Below, one piece after another: positions 51,268 through 64,000 of a stretch of DNA of 64,000 nucleotides. Positions within the stretch are counted from its first letter, which is position 1; the number at the start of each line of letters is the position of its first letter. This DNA is from Dicaeum eximium (Eukaryota; Chordata; Aves; Passeriformes; Dicaeidae), in assembly GCA_013396995.1 (NCBI GenBank), contig VWZP01010561.1, forward strand, positions 221,767-285,766, in the 5' to 3' direction. The notes under the pieces are model-generated. The model made no database searches and was not told where the DNA came from. It saw only the letters and a list, made by a program, of their open reading frames with translations. A program made the translations under genes and the position numbers.

Positions 51268-54200
51268 GGAGGAAGGACCTGTGACAAAGCCACTTTGCTT
51301 TAAAGAATTAACTCCCTGGATAAACAGTTTGCCTAAGATTTAGTTCCTCACAAGTCACCACTGATGACTGATGCTAAACTGTCAGCATCACAGATCTTTC
51401 CAGATAGGATTTACAGAGGAATAGTTACAACAGTTGCGATGCAAGTTACAGCCTATTGCAGCCATCAACTGCTTTACTCTAATTATAATCACCTCACTAT
51501 TGCAAGAATGCTTAGAAAATCTTAATCTCATTTTATCAACTCACTGTTTGCACCTTTGAGCATTAGAACTTTGAGTGCTGCACTTTATTTATTTATTTCG
51601 TGTTTTATTTACACTAAGGTAAGACAGACATACATCTTCTACTTTGCACAAAAGCAGAATGAAAATCCTTGCAAAGCTGTTAATACAAACATAATATAAA
51701 CAAATACTTGCAACAATGGATTCCTACCAAACATGCACTGTTTTCCTCCTTTAGAAACAAGAACAAGTAGCATCAAATAGGCTTATCATCTTAAATGGAA
51801 AAGGTCCTAATCAGAAAGCATTGGATTTAGGATACACATTTTGGCAGTCAAAGCTATTACATAAGTATTACTATGTTTATTAAATTACTAAAACTGTTAT
51901 CATTACTAGAAGATTTTAGCATCACCCACATATAGAATGCCAAAGGAAATTCTTCCCATCTTCTATTTATTTGTAAAAACTACATGTCAGGAGGCAAATG
52001 CTGGATATTTTTTTCCCAGAGGTGAATATTCTGTCTGCACTTGCCAAATTCTCTTGCTTATACCTTTCCACTGCAGTACAAAAAGTGAAGGTCCAAAACT
52101 TGGTGCTAGCAATGTTTTGCGAAATAAAAAAATATAGAAAACCAAAATGCATAGTTATTATTGGCAACTCTGGCAATGTGAAAGGGAAAACTCTCAACCA
52201 AAGATGCCCATATTAAGGTGTGATAATTTGTGAAAATGTAGAAATAATCTAAAGCTACCTCACAGCTTCAACAGCTTGACAACTATTCACTTAAAGGATA
52301 AGGCCAACAGAAATATTGTCACTTTGTCCTTCAGCAAGAATAATACAGAGTAACAGAATAAGACTTTGCCAATATTGAGCATCAGGACTACAGACTTGCT
52401 TTCAAAGCAGGAGAAACTGGGCCTTCAACAATGCTCAAGTACAACTGACAGATAAAGATTCAAAATATTTCATCTAAAAAGGGTGTCTTAAGGAGAGAGT
52501 AGGTCACAGCAAAACTGCACTCCAAGTGTTAGAGAACACCTTGTCACAAGCAAGCAAACTTCAGAAATGGGAACTGTAACAAGAAAGAGGAGCAGAAAAA
52601 AGAAAATCATAGGAGAGTTGAAGAGTGAACTTGGTATACTGTAGTTAATTTATCAAATTTCTTTTAATTCTACAATAGTTTCATCTACCAACACCAACCA
52701 AGGCTTTTTAGCAGCCTACTGCTTGCAGAAGCAGCAGTGACAAGTCTGCTACTGTAGATCAGATCTAATGTAGACCTGACTAAACCTCTGTAAGAAGGGA
52801 CACAGACCTCAGCTCTTACAAGCTTATTCAGTAGCAGTCTCTTCTTCCTTTTTTACTCTTAGAGGTCCTGGGATGCTAGTTCTAAATATAGTAGCAAGAG
52901 CTTTCTCTGGAATCATTCCATTCAAGAAGGCACAATATATACTTAGAGCCTCCTACCTGGCTCCTCTCACTCTTGCATCAAAAGCTTATTTTCATTAGAA
53001 ATAAAGCTCCTGGATATAAGATCATGACTGAATTTTTGTTTTCAAATACAAAGATGCTAAAAAATTCTAGACCACAGGTAAGAACAACATTATTTGCTGG
53101 CTCCTTCTGTATTTTTTACCTCAATGCCAACATGTCCTAGAAGGATGTGTGTCCCTGGTCACTCTGCAATAGGATTTCTCTGAATACTTGATCTAGAAAA
53201 GCTGGTGATATAGAACTTTCCCCTAATTAATCAACCTCAGTGCTTGCACAGCTGCCTTGTAGTTGTGACATTCTATTTAAGAGATTTATTAGTAGATGAA
53301 CTATTTTTTCCAGATGGAAAAAGATATTTCTCTGTTTTGGGTCACAAGTCCCTCCATCTCTCCTCTTTAGTCTAAACCTAAACTCATTTCTTACTTAGTA
53401 TCACTGCAGCTTCCATGACTACACTCTCCCATTCGCTTTTGTAACCAGGCTATGGAGTACAATAAAGCTGTGGGATCGCTGGTAACTCTGCTTGGCAAAG
53501 ACTATTCCGAATTTCAAGGTTTTAAAGTTTATTAGTAAAAACAGGTTCTACAGTGTTTATCCACTGTGTACCTTCCTAACAACAACAAAAAAGACTCAGA
53601 GTACATACAAATAAGTTTCGGATGTTCACACATAATTAGCTTTTTACTGGGCCTGCACATTGCACATGAGTAGTACAAGTTCTGCAGTAAGGTATGTATT
53701 CAAATGACTTCTTTGTTTCACCCCTTCAAATATCTCAATCAGAAATAAAACTACCCTACACTGCATCACTGGTTTTAACACACATATACCTCCTGCTGGT
53801 GTAATTTGCATGAAGAGACATTCCCAATAATTACCATTTTCCTGAAATGCATCTGATACATACATTTTAACATCAAATCACTAATTACTCAACCTAACAC
53901 ATTACACTGATATTAAAACTCCGGAATCAAAGGGATTGATGACTAAGATTGGTTTTTGTTGTCTTTTGAAAATATGGACTGTCTTAAGCTCTGTTACTTA
54001 CTGATCCTATCCACCACCAGTGCATACATACATACTAAAAGTAACAGACAATAGGTATTAATCTGATTACTCTGATGTTGGTCAATAAAACACCTCTTAT
54101 TTCAAAATCCCTCATGCTTTGGCAAGGAGAACAAAGCAGAAGAAGCAAAGTGTTTTAGGCTTGGAAAATGTCAGCTTCATTAATAGCAGCTTTTGTTGAG

Positions 54201-56729
54201 GTAATTAAATTCATCTTTCAATAATTCAGATTTTTTTTTAAAAGCTGGGTAGCTGCAACTTCTCCATTACACTGTTAACATGAATTTCTGAAGCAATATA
54301 AAAACCTTCTCCATAAGCATCATCTATTTCCTGTAATCTGGAATTAAGTAGGATAAGGAAAAACACATGTAGTTTCCTAGAATTGAGTAATAAAATATTT
54401 TAAAAGGTTACTTTTTCACTCAAACCACTTCTTCTTGAACATTATTTGTCTCCAGAAAGCAACACCTCGACAGTGGCTGTAGCAAGAAGTAGCCATTGAA
54501 CTCTTGATAAAACACTTAAAAATTCTGCCCCTTTAGGGTGACAGCACAGATACTAAAGCAATCTCAACTATTTGTACTGCAGATTTTGCCACTGGTCTTT
54601 AAAGTCTGTGAATAGTCAGAGCTTCTTCCTAAAAATGGACCACAACTGAAATCTCTGCTTAGGTAGAAATGACACAAGCACTTCAACTTGCTAAAGTTCC
54701 TCCTCAAGAGAAAAGGAACCAAGAGTTACCTTCTACAAGCACAAATGTCATTCTCTGTCTGTATTTCAGTCTTTCCCTCTGCACAGATGTCATATAAAAT
54801 AATCTGCCAACTTTATACTGTAACTACAAAAATATGGTAAACAAATTATCATGTGCTTTTTGCAGAGGAAGAACATATTTTTCTGTATTTTCCTCCAGAT
54901 ATGGATAATATATTGGCTTCTGGTGTATCCTTACCCACCTGCTGGACTTCTTTTGTTTTTTGGAAAACAATAACATCATCTCTCATGCTGTATCCTTCAC
55001 ATTCAGTTGCTTTTTATTCCTTTCCCTCTGTCCCTGTGAGAATCTGATACTGTTATTTGCCGTGCTTTTCCTAATCCCACATCACAGTTTGCTCTCCAAA
55101 ATATGCCTTGAGGATTATTTTCCTCATAATTTTATACAGTAATGATGTATTAAACCCTTACTTATTTCTGCAGATTCAACATTGTAGTAATTTGCAAAAC
55201 ACTCTGCAAAATAACCCTTATTAAAAAAAAAAAAAATCATCATGTTCACATCAATCTATGCAGCTGTTCATAGTACAGCAACTGTTCTTAAAGAACAGGC
55301 TTTATTATATAAAAAGTATTTAAATTTAGACCCAAACTTTTCTTTTTGCCTTAGTTATTACACTGATAAATCTCAAATTATTTCTATAGTGTAGAGAATA
55401 AACAACTGTCTCACCTCCTTCTTTATGACATAGACAAATTCACTAATTTGAGGTGTGCATGGAGAATCAAGACTTAAGCATGTAACACACTGGCAGCTAT
55501 CTTCCCCTCCACTATGTCTTTTCATATCTAAAGTCAGTTTAAATATGCACTGTAATCATGAACACTTTGTTAATCAAGAGCTGTTTTATGTAACACCCCA
55601 GCCATATTGCTGTTTCTCCATCCCTGATATCCAAAGCAATACCACAAAGGAAACATGAAAATTTATATCACATTGCAATATAAGCATTATTTACAGTTGC
55701 CTGCATTGAGAAACAGTCATCACAGGCCAGTGTCACCAGTGGGGAGCTACAGAAACAGCTTCAGAAACAGCTACTGCCTCACAAAACCTTTCCTACAGAA
55801 GCAATGCCCGTTGGTTTCTTTGCACAAAGAACTCCTCAATTTCCTCAAAGCCAAGGTTGAGCTGGTTGGTCTTCCAAACTTCTAACCCTGGTAATGCCTG
55901 CCTCCATAAAATAGAGATAATTTATTTAGAAGGAAGTTTCCAAATTATAGGAATATGGCATCAGTTATTTTTTCGTGACCCAGTTACAGTAATATTGAAA
56001 TACAAAAGCATATTTTGCTTTCTTTAGAATTTTCCTGGAAGGACAGGCGAGAACTCTTTTTTTCTATACATTTGTTTTTATGCTTAGCATTATTACAGTG
56101 TATCTAAAGCATTTGTGCTGCAAATTCCTTGTCAAGTGTCTATCTGTTTATAGAAATAGTCACATTTTAAAAACATTTGGAATTCAGAATCTTCATTAAA
56201 ACAGATACTTTTTCCATTTTATCAGGTGCTGCTAATTAATCTAGTCATTTGTTGTCAATGCCTAGAACCATCTGTGAATTTAAAATAGCTAGTGATTAAC
56301 TTCATTATTTTAAAGAATAACTTTAAAAATATGTTTGTATAGAAGAGGTCTTCTGTGATCATTTTGGACAGTATATTTAATACTTTAGCAACATAGTATA
56401 CTCAGCACAGGATTTCATCTTGTATCTATAGTTACTAAAAATTAAACTAAATTAATTCATATTATTACCATTACAGGAGTGGTAAAGAGAAAGAATTTTG
56501 TCCCTAAAACAAATGCACAAATTTAGATGCAATCTAAAGCACTAATACTGTGTAAATGGATTTCCTGTAAACTGTGTCCAGACTACTGTACTTTATGATG
56601 TAGCTCATGAGACTGCATCTTCCACACCTTACTACTTGAGCAACCCAAAAATTCAGATATTTCCTTGCTATTTTTATAATTACTAATCAGACACCAAGAC
56701 ATGGATATATGGACAGACCATTCACTGGA

Positions 56730-57394
56730 TAAAGCATTAGCAGGATGGCCACATGCAAAGAGCTGCAGTCAATGGTCCCATGTCCACATGGAGACCAGTG
56801 ACAAGCGGTGTCCCTGAGGGCTCACTCCTGGGGCCACTGCTGGTCAGTATCTTTGTCAGTGACAGGGACAGTGGGACGGAGGGGCCTCTCAACAAGTTTG
56901 CTGATGGCATCGAGCTGTGTGGGCTGGTCAGCATGCAGGAGGGGAAGGGATGGCATCCAGAGGGACCTGGACAGCTGGAGAGCTGGGCCTGGGCAAACCT
57001 CCTGAGGTTTAACAAAGCCAAGTACAAGGTCCTACGCATGGGTCAGGGCAATCCCAGGAACACCCAGAGGTTGGGCAGAGAAGTGACTAGGAGCAACCCT
57101 GTGGAGAAGAACTTGGTGGGGGGTGGTTGACAAAAAACCCAACATGAGCCAGCAGTGTGTGGTCAAAGCCCAGAAAGAAAGTGGTGTCCTGGGCAGTATC
57201 CAAAGGAGACTGGCTAAAAGGTTGATGGAGGTGATTCTTCCACGCTACACTTCTCTCATGAGACACCGCCTGGAACACTGCGTACAGTTTTGGGCCGCTC
57301 AACATAAGGAGATGGAACTACTGGAACCAGTTCAAAGGAAGGCCACAGAATTGGTAAGAGGACTGGAGAAGGTCAGAAAACAGGCTGAGGAGGT
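56730..57394 (+). mobile_element. CR1 LINE, plus strand, reverse transcriptase part (interrupted by a second CR1)
   Basis: The plus frame at 56753-57130 reads as CR1 reverse transcriptase: PVTSGVPEGSLLGPLL, then LNKFADGIELCG, then RFNKAKYKVLRMGQGNPRNT. The catalytic F-A-D-D of CR1 appears as F-A-D-G, so the second active-site aspartate is lost. After a frameshift near 57120 the next frame continues with NMSQQCVVKAQKESGVLGSI and EHCVQFWAAQHKEMELLEPV. The element is 5'-truncated near 56730. It breaks off at about 57394 in the sequence aggctgaggaggt, and its 3' end resumes at about 57806. Confidence 0.93.
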
Positions 57395-57805
57395 TTTCAC
57401 AGAATATCCTCAGCTGGAAGGGTCATCAACTCCAATTCCTGGCCCTGCACAGCACCAACCCCAAGGCTCACACCATATGCCTGAGATCATTGTCAGTACA
57501 CTTCTTGAACTCTGCCAAGCTTGGGGCTGTGACCTCTTCCTCAGGGAGCCTGTTCCAGTGCCCAACCACCCTCTGAGTGAAGAAAACGTTTGTAATATCC
57601 AACCTAAACCTCCCCTGACAGAACTCCAGGCCGTTCCTGTCACTGGGCACCACAGGGAAGAGATCAGTGTCTGCCTCTTCTCTTCCCTTGTAAGGAAGCC
57701 GTAGACTGCTGTGACATCATCCCCCAGTCTCCTCTCCTCCAGGATGAACAGACCAAGTGGCCTCAGCTACCCTTCATATGGCTTTCCCTTTAGATCCTTT
57801 AAAAT
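57395..57805 (-). mobile_element. CR1 LINE fragment inserted in reverse inside another CR1
   Basis: The plus strand reads as reversed CR1 from its 3' end: ttcacagaatatcctcagct, then tcctggccctgcacagcacc, then gagcctgttccagtgcccaa and ccaccctctgagtgaagaaa. It continues to ctacccttcatatggctttc and then aaaatcttg near 57805. This is another CR1 subfamily from that of its host element. On the minus strand the peptide RVVGHWNRLPEEEV (within 57468-57653) is the CR1 ORF2 C-terminus. CR1 normally leaves no target duplication and none is evident, so the boundaries are uncertain by about 10 bp. Confidence 0.9.
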
Positions 57806-58200
57806 CTTGATTGAGAAGAGCTCAGCCTGGAGAAGAGAAGGTTGCATGGAGATCTCGTAGCAGCCTTCCAGTATCTGAAAAGGCCCTACAGGGAAGCTGG
57901 AGAGGGACTCTTCATCAGGAACTGTAGACAGGACAAGGAGTAATGGGTACAAACTGAAAGAAGAGAAATTTGGATTAGATATACAGAAGAAATTCTTTAC
58001 TGTGAGGGTGGTGAGGCAATGAAACAGGTTGCCCAGAGAAGTTGTGGATATCCTGTCCCTGGAAGTGTCCATGACCAGGCTGGATAGGGCTTTGAGCAGC
58101 CGGGTCTAGTGAAAGGAAGGAAGGAACCCCCCCCATGGCTACAGGGATGGAACTAGATGATCCTTAAGGTTCTTCCAAAAGAAAACCATTCTATGATTCT
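57806..58200 (+). mobile_element. CR1 LINE, plus strand, 3' end of the interrupted element
   Basis: The host CR1 resumes with gagctcagcctggagaagag and continues through the ORF2 end and 3' UTR (ttctttactgtgagggtggt, gaggcaatgaaacaggttgc). It ends in ccattctatgattctac near 58200, the expected CR1 terminus. Joined to 56730-57394 it restores a normal CR1 order, which shows that the reversed piece arrived later. Confidence 0.92.
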
Positions 58201-61200
58201 ACATATGTCACTAATTAATTCAGATTTTCATTTTAAAGCTATGCTTTTTATAATATTGAGTGAGATTAGTCATGCTATCAATGGGAAATAGATTTTTTTT
58301 AGCTCAAATAAAACAGTTAAATGTTAGGTAAAGTTAAATACCCTTTAATAGCTCTTTCAACTTTTTTCTTTAAAAAGGTGTTTTTCTCTTCATTTTTTCT
58401 TTCATTTAAGACGTGATAGTAATGTATGAACACAATTTCTGAGAGAATGTAATATTTATTTAGGGCTTTTTCCCTTGAACAGACAAGGTCTTTAAAAACC
58501 CCACCTTCCTAATTTTCATAGTTATAATCCATGACGACAAACATCTTTGTTTCATATTCTGTTGAATCTGGAACAACTTGGCTCTGTTACCGTGAAGAAC
58601 ATAGCTGATTCCTTCCTTTTCCAAAAAGTAGCAATGTTATAAATTAAACTGGTGAATTAATCTCCCTAAACTTAAATACATCCAAATTTTTTTGGCTTTC
58701 AGCTGGTTTATTGTGTAATCATTCCCTTCTGATGCAAGTGAGACGGAGCAGAGAAAAAAAGGAAGTGGAGACACAGAAGTGATAAGTTTTTCTGGAATAA
58801 TATAATGTGGAATTATGGTTCTAATTGATGCAGTTCCCTAGCAGCATGGTTTATATGGGTTTGTCACGAGCAGAAAGGAAATTTAACCCCAGATGGCTTA
58901 ACCTGAAAAAAACCCCAGAGGTGAGGGAGGTACCTGAAATAATGTATTATTTTTGGAGATCACTTTAAAGACTGAATACTGAGTTTATATGCATGAAAAT
59001 AATTACAAATTGTATATAAGTATCATACATAATTAAATGCATAATCAAGAATTCTTAAAGATTAATGAATTACATTTTAAAAGTGCTGGGAAGTGTATGA
59101 ATTAAAATCTCTCAATTTGTTGCCTGCATGTTTGTTTTTTACTCCTTGTTTTTAAAATGTTTTCAATTATTTGAGGATATCAGTTTTGAAAAGTCACTCA
59201 CCTTCAAAAAATTTTCTACCCAAAGTCTTTAATTGTTTGTTTTATGTCATTAATCTTTTCACAGTAATCAAGTACAATGTGGTGTCAAAACAAAGGATTA
59301 GGGCTTTATTTCTATGTATTCCTTATGTTGACTACTGCATGTTTAAAGAAGCCTTGCTTTCTAACAACTAAAGCAGAGAATAAGCAAAAATAAAACCATT
59401 CCAATCCAGAAAATAGATAACAAAAAATTGCAATGAACTTACATTAATTTTTGCTATAAACTCAAGAAGGGTTAAGTAAAAGGTTTTATTTTTGGTCTAT
59501 AGACACAATGTCATTTTAACTTGCCATCTCACATTTAGAAATAATTATTAAAGGGCCAAAGTGGAATCTTCATTCAGAGTTCTTTTTCACAAAGAAAAAC
59601 AATGCATGACTGCTTCCAAACTAGAAAAGCAATTAAGCCAAGTTTTAAAAAAATTTTTAAATCGAGATACTCAGATGCCAATTTCTGAAAGAAATTATTA
59701 TTCTGACACTTCCATAAGTCTGTAACATCTCACAGAAGGGAGGAAAAAGGGAAGTGAAACAGACAACTCTTAAATTCTAAAGAATAAAGTTACTAATGGA
59801 TGTGAAATTTCATTTCGGTTTCCACTGTACATCAACACCCAGTGTCACTTTGAAAAAGAAATCTGGAGGAAATGGTTTATTTCTATAAAGGATTCTGTAT
59901 GCATTGGTGTGTATGTACCTTAAGAGATATCCTGCTACCAGCACCTGAACTTAGAACAGGCTGCTTTTTTCCCTGTCTATGTCACTAGTCTGTGACAGGA
60001 TATGAAAGGGATACACTGTCACAGACCAACCACTGCTAAAGCACATTTATTTTGCCTTTTCTTTTTTTTTAGCTTAACATTTTGAGAGCAACAGTCCTTT
60101 TGCTGAGTAATGTGTGTATTAGAAGCAGTCTAAGCTTTCTTCTGCACCAGCCATAAAGTTACTGTTTCAATCTATTTCCTTACACCCAAAATCACTGCTG
60201 TATAAGTCACTCTGGTTCTCTCTTACACCTTCACAGCTTTCCACATTAAAGTGCTGTGATTCTCTCTATCAAAGAATTTGGAGCTAGTTCTGAAGAATGA
60301 AAGTGGTGACATCCAGAATTAAAGTGAAAATCTTCAAGAGTTTGCTAAACTGACAACTGAAATTGAGGTTCTGCTGACACTATTTAAAATTTACATACCT
60401 ACGGGATGGAAATGCCCATGTGTTATACTGGTGGGACTGGACAGATGACTTTAAACTCTAACTTCCTAGAACAAAGGGTGCTCTGAGGGACTTCTTTTTG
60501 AAACTTCTGACACTTGCAAGGAATGGCAAGGTGACTACACTACTCTATGTAAAACTGAATCCTCTGCCAAAACAAGCTTGACATCTCAAAGCCTCTAAAC
60601 AGATCTTCATGAGGACCAGTGGCCTTCTCAGTCTGCTTTCCTCTTACGTTTTGTCCAAACTTATTTTAGTTCACCCCATCTTCTCCTCAAAGAAACCTAA
60701 TGCATCATCTTTTTTTGTACTATCTGTTTGCCATGGGATTCATCTTGTTTAAACCACTAATCACAAATATGAAAATGTTGAACTGTGGGGATAAAACCTT
60801 TTTCCAACTTGGAAAACCCCAGAACACAATTAAAGAAATCTTTGAAGTTTGCCTCAATTTCTCAAGAACTGCATGGTGTAAACTCAAATACCATCCACAT
60901 CACATGCGCACTTGTCTTTCCATCTTTTTTTGAGAACGGATGATCTCAAGTAGCAAGAACAATCAGTTTCCAAAGAAGGAAAAACAAAGCAGACTGACTC
61001 TTCAGTTAAGACGTGTATGGTATGATGAATAGGAAAATGTATAGGAAATGTTTCCTATACTTCCCATAACAACAAAAAAAAGCAGGGAATACTTAATGGA
61101 AAAAAACCAACCCTATTAAAAACACAGCCAAGTTGCAGAATTTATTGTCTCATTGCATAGTGGAGCAACTAGACAAATTCAGGAATTACAGATCCATTAC

Positions 61201-63909
61201 AGATTAGTAAACACTGAGTGCAGACCATAACTCAGGAAGCTCTTAAATTACTGTTCCCCAGTGACAAGAAGGGTATGCCAAAGGAAGACTCACTCTTTGC
61301 TGTCTGCTTATTCTTTATCCATTCATTACTACCTAGGTGGATTTTTGGGCTAGTCCAGTAGAGCATTTCTTGTATCAAAAGCTACTTGGCATTTTTAAGA
61401 AGTATAAAGACAAGGATTAACACTTCACTGACAGCAGGGTAAAGAAGCTTTATGAAAAAGCTAAGGCCACCAGCAGATCAATCAAGTGCTTGAGCTGGGG
61501 TAGTAGCCCTTATTTTCAGTTTCATTCAGAACAGCGACATCTCAAAGCCTGAGTTACAGAGGGAGTTTGGAAAGTGTAGGCAACATAAAGACAACTACTT
61601 ATTAAATTTAACTGTTTCAGGAGTTTTTCTAATGAAATATTTGCTTATCAGTGGGGCTGTTTTCATTAAATCAATGTTATCATGAGGAATTTCAATTCTT
61701 CTGCAAATTTTATTTTCTCTGATCAATAAAATCATAAGACACTTTTCATTCTTTGTCTGATACAAATTGTAACATCCCAACATGATACTTAAAGCAACTT
61801 AATGCACTCTACCTTAATGTAATTCAAAACCAATCTAACTTCCTTTCCCTAGAAAAGTTGACATGATGGCCTCTCTTTGGAGCTCCTAAAGCTCCTGCTC
61901 TTAGTAGAATCACGAGTTCTTCCTCAGAAAATGATGCATTTTCTCACATTATGAAGGCAATAATCCCCACCTGCCCGTCCAGGAAGCACAAAAGACACAA
62001 AACTCTGCACATTCTGGGAGAAATAACTCGGTAAAGCTCCCAATTCTTCTGGGTAAATAGTACACCAAGGTTCCTAAACAACAGCACCCTGAAGATTATA
62101 CGCCACAAAGGCAAAATCCAGGTTGAAGGATCAAAAGTTACTCAATGTCAACATTCCCAAAAAAGATGAGAATTTCTACTGTAAAGAAGTTAATTTCAAC
62201 TGAGTTCCATGGAGAAAAATGCCCCCAGCCGACCTCTATGGTTCCTTAAAAAAAAAAAGAAAAAAAAAAGAAAAAAAAAATCGTGTTTATCAGAAAATCC
62301 ATGTTGAAAATTCTAAGTATTAGCCAGCTCTTCATAGAAATGCTTTCACGAGGGCCCTGATGTTTGAAGGTTAATTAGCTTCCTATCAGGCAAAGCAGAG
62401 GACCTGAAAACACAACACTTTTAAGAGCAGAAAGCCACCATACATATCCAGATTACCCTACCCCAAAAGTGAGCTGTTCCACCCAGTCTCAGCACTTCAT
62501 ACCCTCAATGGAATTCAATCACACCCTAACACAAGGTGACACTCAGGCAATCACATACCTGGGATGCCAATGCCAGAGACCTGTAACAAGGCAAAAGCCT
62601 TGCCTTCTAAATTAAAACACAATCCCCCCCCAAACTTTCATAACATGTTAAAAGTACCAACAGAACTGAGAAAATGGTATCTAACACAATTTTCCTTTTG
62701 GTATGGGTGCTGGTGCTCTTCAGACCACCCCCCAACATTAGCACAGGGTTTTTTAGCTACACAATAAACTAATTTTAAACCAGGTTTAAAATGTCACAAT
62801 AAGCAAAATAATATTTTAAATTTAACTTTGTTTCCAGTATCATGTTGCATCGCTATTGATCAAAATCTCTGCCGTGCAGAGGCACAGGAAGGAGCAGCCA
62901 GGTGCAGGAAAAGTGGCACCTGTGCTATCTAATGCCAACAAAACATTAATTTTAGCTGTTTCATTTAGGGCTGATGAAACAGAAAGAAAGTCTAAAGATG
63001 CTTACAGGTAAGCTGTTATGTTGCAGGTAAATTATAAACAATAACTAAAACAGGCCGTCTTAATTTCAGTATTACTTTTTCCCACCACTTATATCAATTA
63101 TAAGGATATTACAGCTCCTGAAAAATCACTTTAATTACTTTAATCAAGGGAAGGCTGGTCATTATGGGGAATAACTGGGTTATTTTCCTTTAATTTTTTT
63201 TTTCTGGCAGCTAACAGGCATCACAGAGCTTTTTTGTTTTACTTTGAAACTAAGAACTTTACTAGTAACTAGAAGATGAAACCAAAACAGAGAAAAAGGT
63301 CTTTAAAAAGGAAAGCTGGGTGCAGCTCAGAGACTTTGTTGTTGGGTTTGATGGTCTTTGCAGGCACCAGATATAGTTCCCACTGAAGACAGCTCTTCCC
63401 TGGAACTGCAATTTCTCCCTTCTCCTTGATGTCATTTCACACTGCCTATGACTCTTGAGAAACGGCACCACTCAGTGATCAATTACGATTGTTCTTGTGC
63501 AAATACCTTTGGAACATCAGGTCCCACTGTCCCACTATGTCTTACAGCCTGGTTTTACCTTCCCTCTTCTCTTTTCCTCTCTTCCTCCCCGCAATCAACT
63601 GCCCCCTACTAACTGAGCCCATAGAATATTAAATACATTTTTACGTATTGCAATATTCCCACCGATTCAGCAAATCAAGTCAGAGCCTTCAAGAAGGTCA
63701 TTTCACCACACCACATCACTATTTCTCTGGTTCTCCTAAAGGGAAGTTTCCTGACAAGTGAAGTATTTCACGGTCCTACTGTTCGCACCCCGAGGGCGTC
63801 CCAGACCCTTCCCTTAGGAGTAGCACTGGAGTTCATCTCATCTCAAAGGGAGGACATAGGAATTTTTATTCCCCCATACTCGCATACTTAAAAGTGATCT
63901 AAAACTCAC
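58201..63909. other. Intronic sequence, nothing recognised
   Basis: AT-rich intron with no named repeat apart from the A-rich tract at 62248-62280. Slightly more CpG appears near 63780-63800 (gttcgcaccccgagggcgtc), just before the candidate exon at the window edge. No RNA gene or domain was seen. Confidence 0.55.
62248..62280 (+). repeat. A-rich simple repeat
   Basis: Three runs of 9-11 A are separated by single G bases, for 33 bp in all. No polyadenylation signal or retrocopy is recognisable directly upstream. Confidence 0.95.
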
Positions 63910-64000
63910 CAGCTCTCTGAAGTGCCTCATGGCTTCACAGCAGTTCTCATACAAGGCAGGAAACTGGAGCTTGGGATGGCTCAAAAGGGAAAACCTCAAA
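63910..64000 (-). other. Candidate exon with a strong donor, possibly an alternative upstream exon of CDYL (partial, runs off the window)
   Basis: On the minus strand one frame is open from the window edge for 30 codons and ends in CTG|GTGAGT, a near-consensus donor at 63909-63904. The junction is phase 0, which matches the phase-0 acceptor of the CDYL exon at 45052. Its last residues are M-R-H-F-R-E-L, with an ATG at 63930-63928. If spliced, the product would read MRHFREL-VERIVDK and would lack the aromatic residue that the canonical short CDYL N-terminus supplies two residues before the junction. I do not recognise the peptide. A chance open frame beside a chance donor is quite possible, and the 5' boundary lies outside the window. 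Confidence 0.25.

Larger units (their letters stand above)
45053..56729. other. Intron upstream of the CDYL chromodomain exon, nothing else recognised
   Basis: AT-rich intron between the chromodomain exon and the CR1 nest. A GC-richer patch at about 48240-48330 and short frames at 48172-48474 (minus) and 50062-50343 (minus) have no family resemblance. An A16 tract at 49680-49695 and a small hairpin at 51042-51063 are listed separately. The canonical first exon of the chromodomain isoform (M-A-S-E-E-L-Y-E) was not found here. Confidence 0.6.

Noticed and set aside
57123..57704. 193-codon plus-strand open frame
   Set aside because: Its first part is CR1 reverse transcriptase and the rest runs through the oppositely oriented CR1 insertion. 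It is a chimera of two elements, not a gene.
1..64000. tRNA, rRNA, spliceosomal RNA genes, CRISPR arrays, bacterial or phage genes
   Set aside because: No conserved RNA gene boxes, direct-repeat arrays or dense coding sequence were seen. The window is vertebrate intronic DNA.

Overview
This window is vertebrate nuclear DNA, almost certainly from a bird. It is AT-rich and almost free of coding sequence, and it carries several copies of CR1 LINEs (the main avian retrotransposon) plus one solo retroviral LTR. The only coding sequence I can identify with confidence is one exon of CDYL (chromodomain Y-like, a chromatin corepressor) on the minus strand at 44386-45052. It has a good acceptor and donor and an open frame that reads as the CDYL chromodomain and the linker after it. 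Because this exon is internal, most or all of the window is CDYL intron: the downstream intron covers 1-44385 and the upstream intron covers at least 45053-63909.

Layout. 1-16.7 kb: intron with an 18-base N gap in a poly-A run, a CpG-richer block at 3.24-3.74 kb that may be a retroposed insertion, and three short CR1 3' ends. 16.3-17.5 kb: a minus-strand stretch with two overlapping frames encoding hydrophobic, membrane-like peptide, possibly a broken retrocopy. 19.26-20.23 kb: a 5'-truncated CR1 on the minus strand. 29.8-32.1 kb: a longer minus-strand CR1 split by a 433-bp solo LTR with TG...CA ends and a 6-bp target duplication. 44.4-45.05 kb: the CDYL exon. 49.7 kb: an A16 tail behind AATAAA signals. 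56.7-58.2 kb: a plus-strand CR1 interrupted by a second CR1 in the opposite orientation. 63.9-64.0 kb: an open minus-strand segment ending in a strong splice donor. Its phase matches the CDYL exon, so it could be an alternative upstream exon, but this is unproven.

The window shows no operon, CRISPR array, rRNA or tRNA, and I found no new multi-gene system. The points most worth a second look are the candidate alternative CDYL exon, the LTR-in-CR1 and CR1-in-CR1 nests, the candidate retroposon at 3.2-3.7 kb, the possible membrane-protein retrocopy, and a few clean palindromes.
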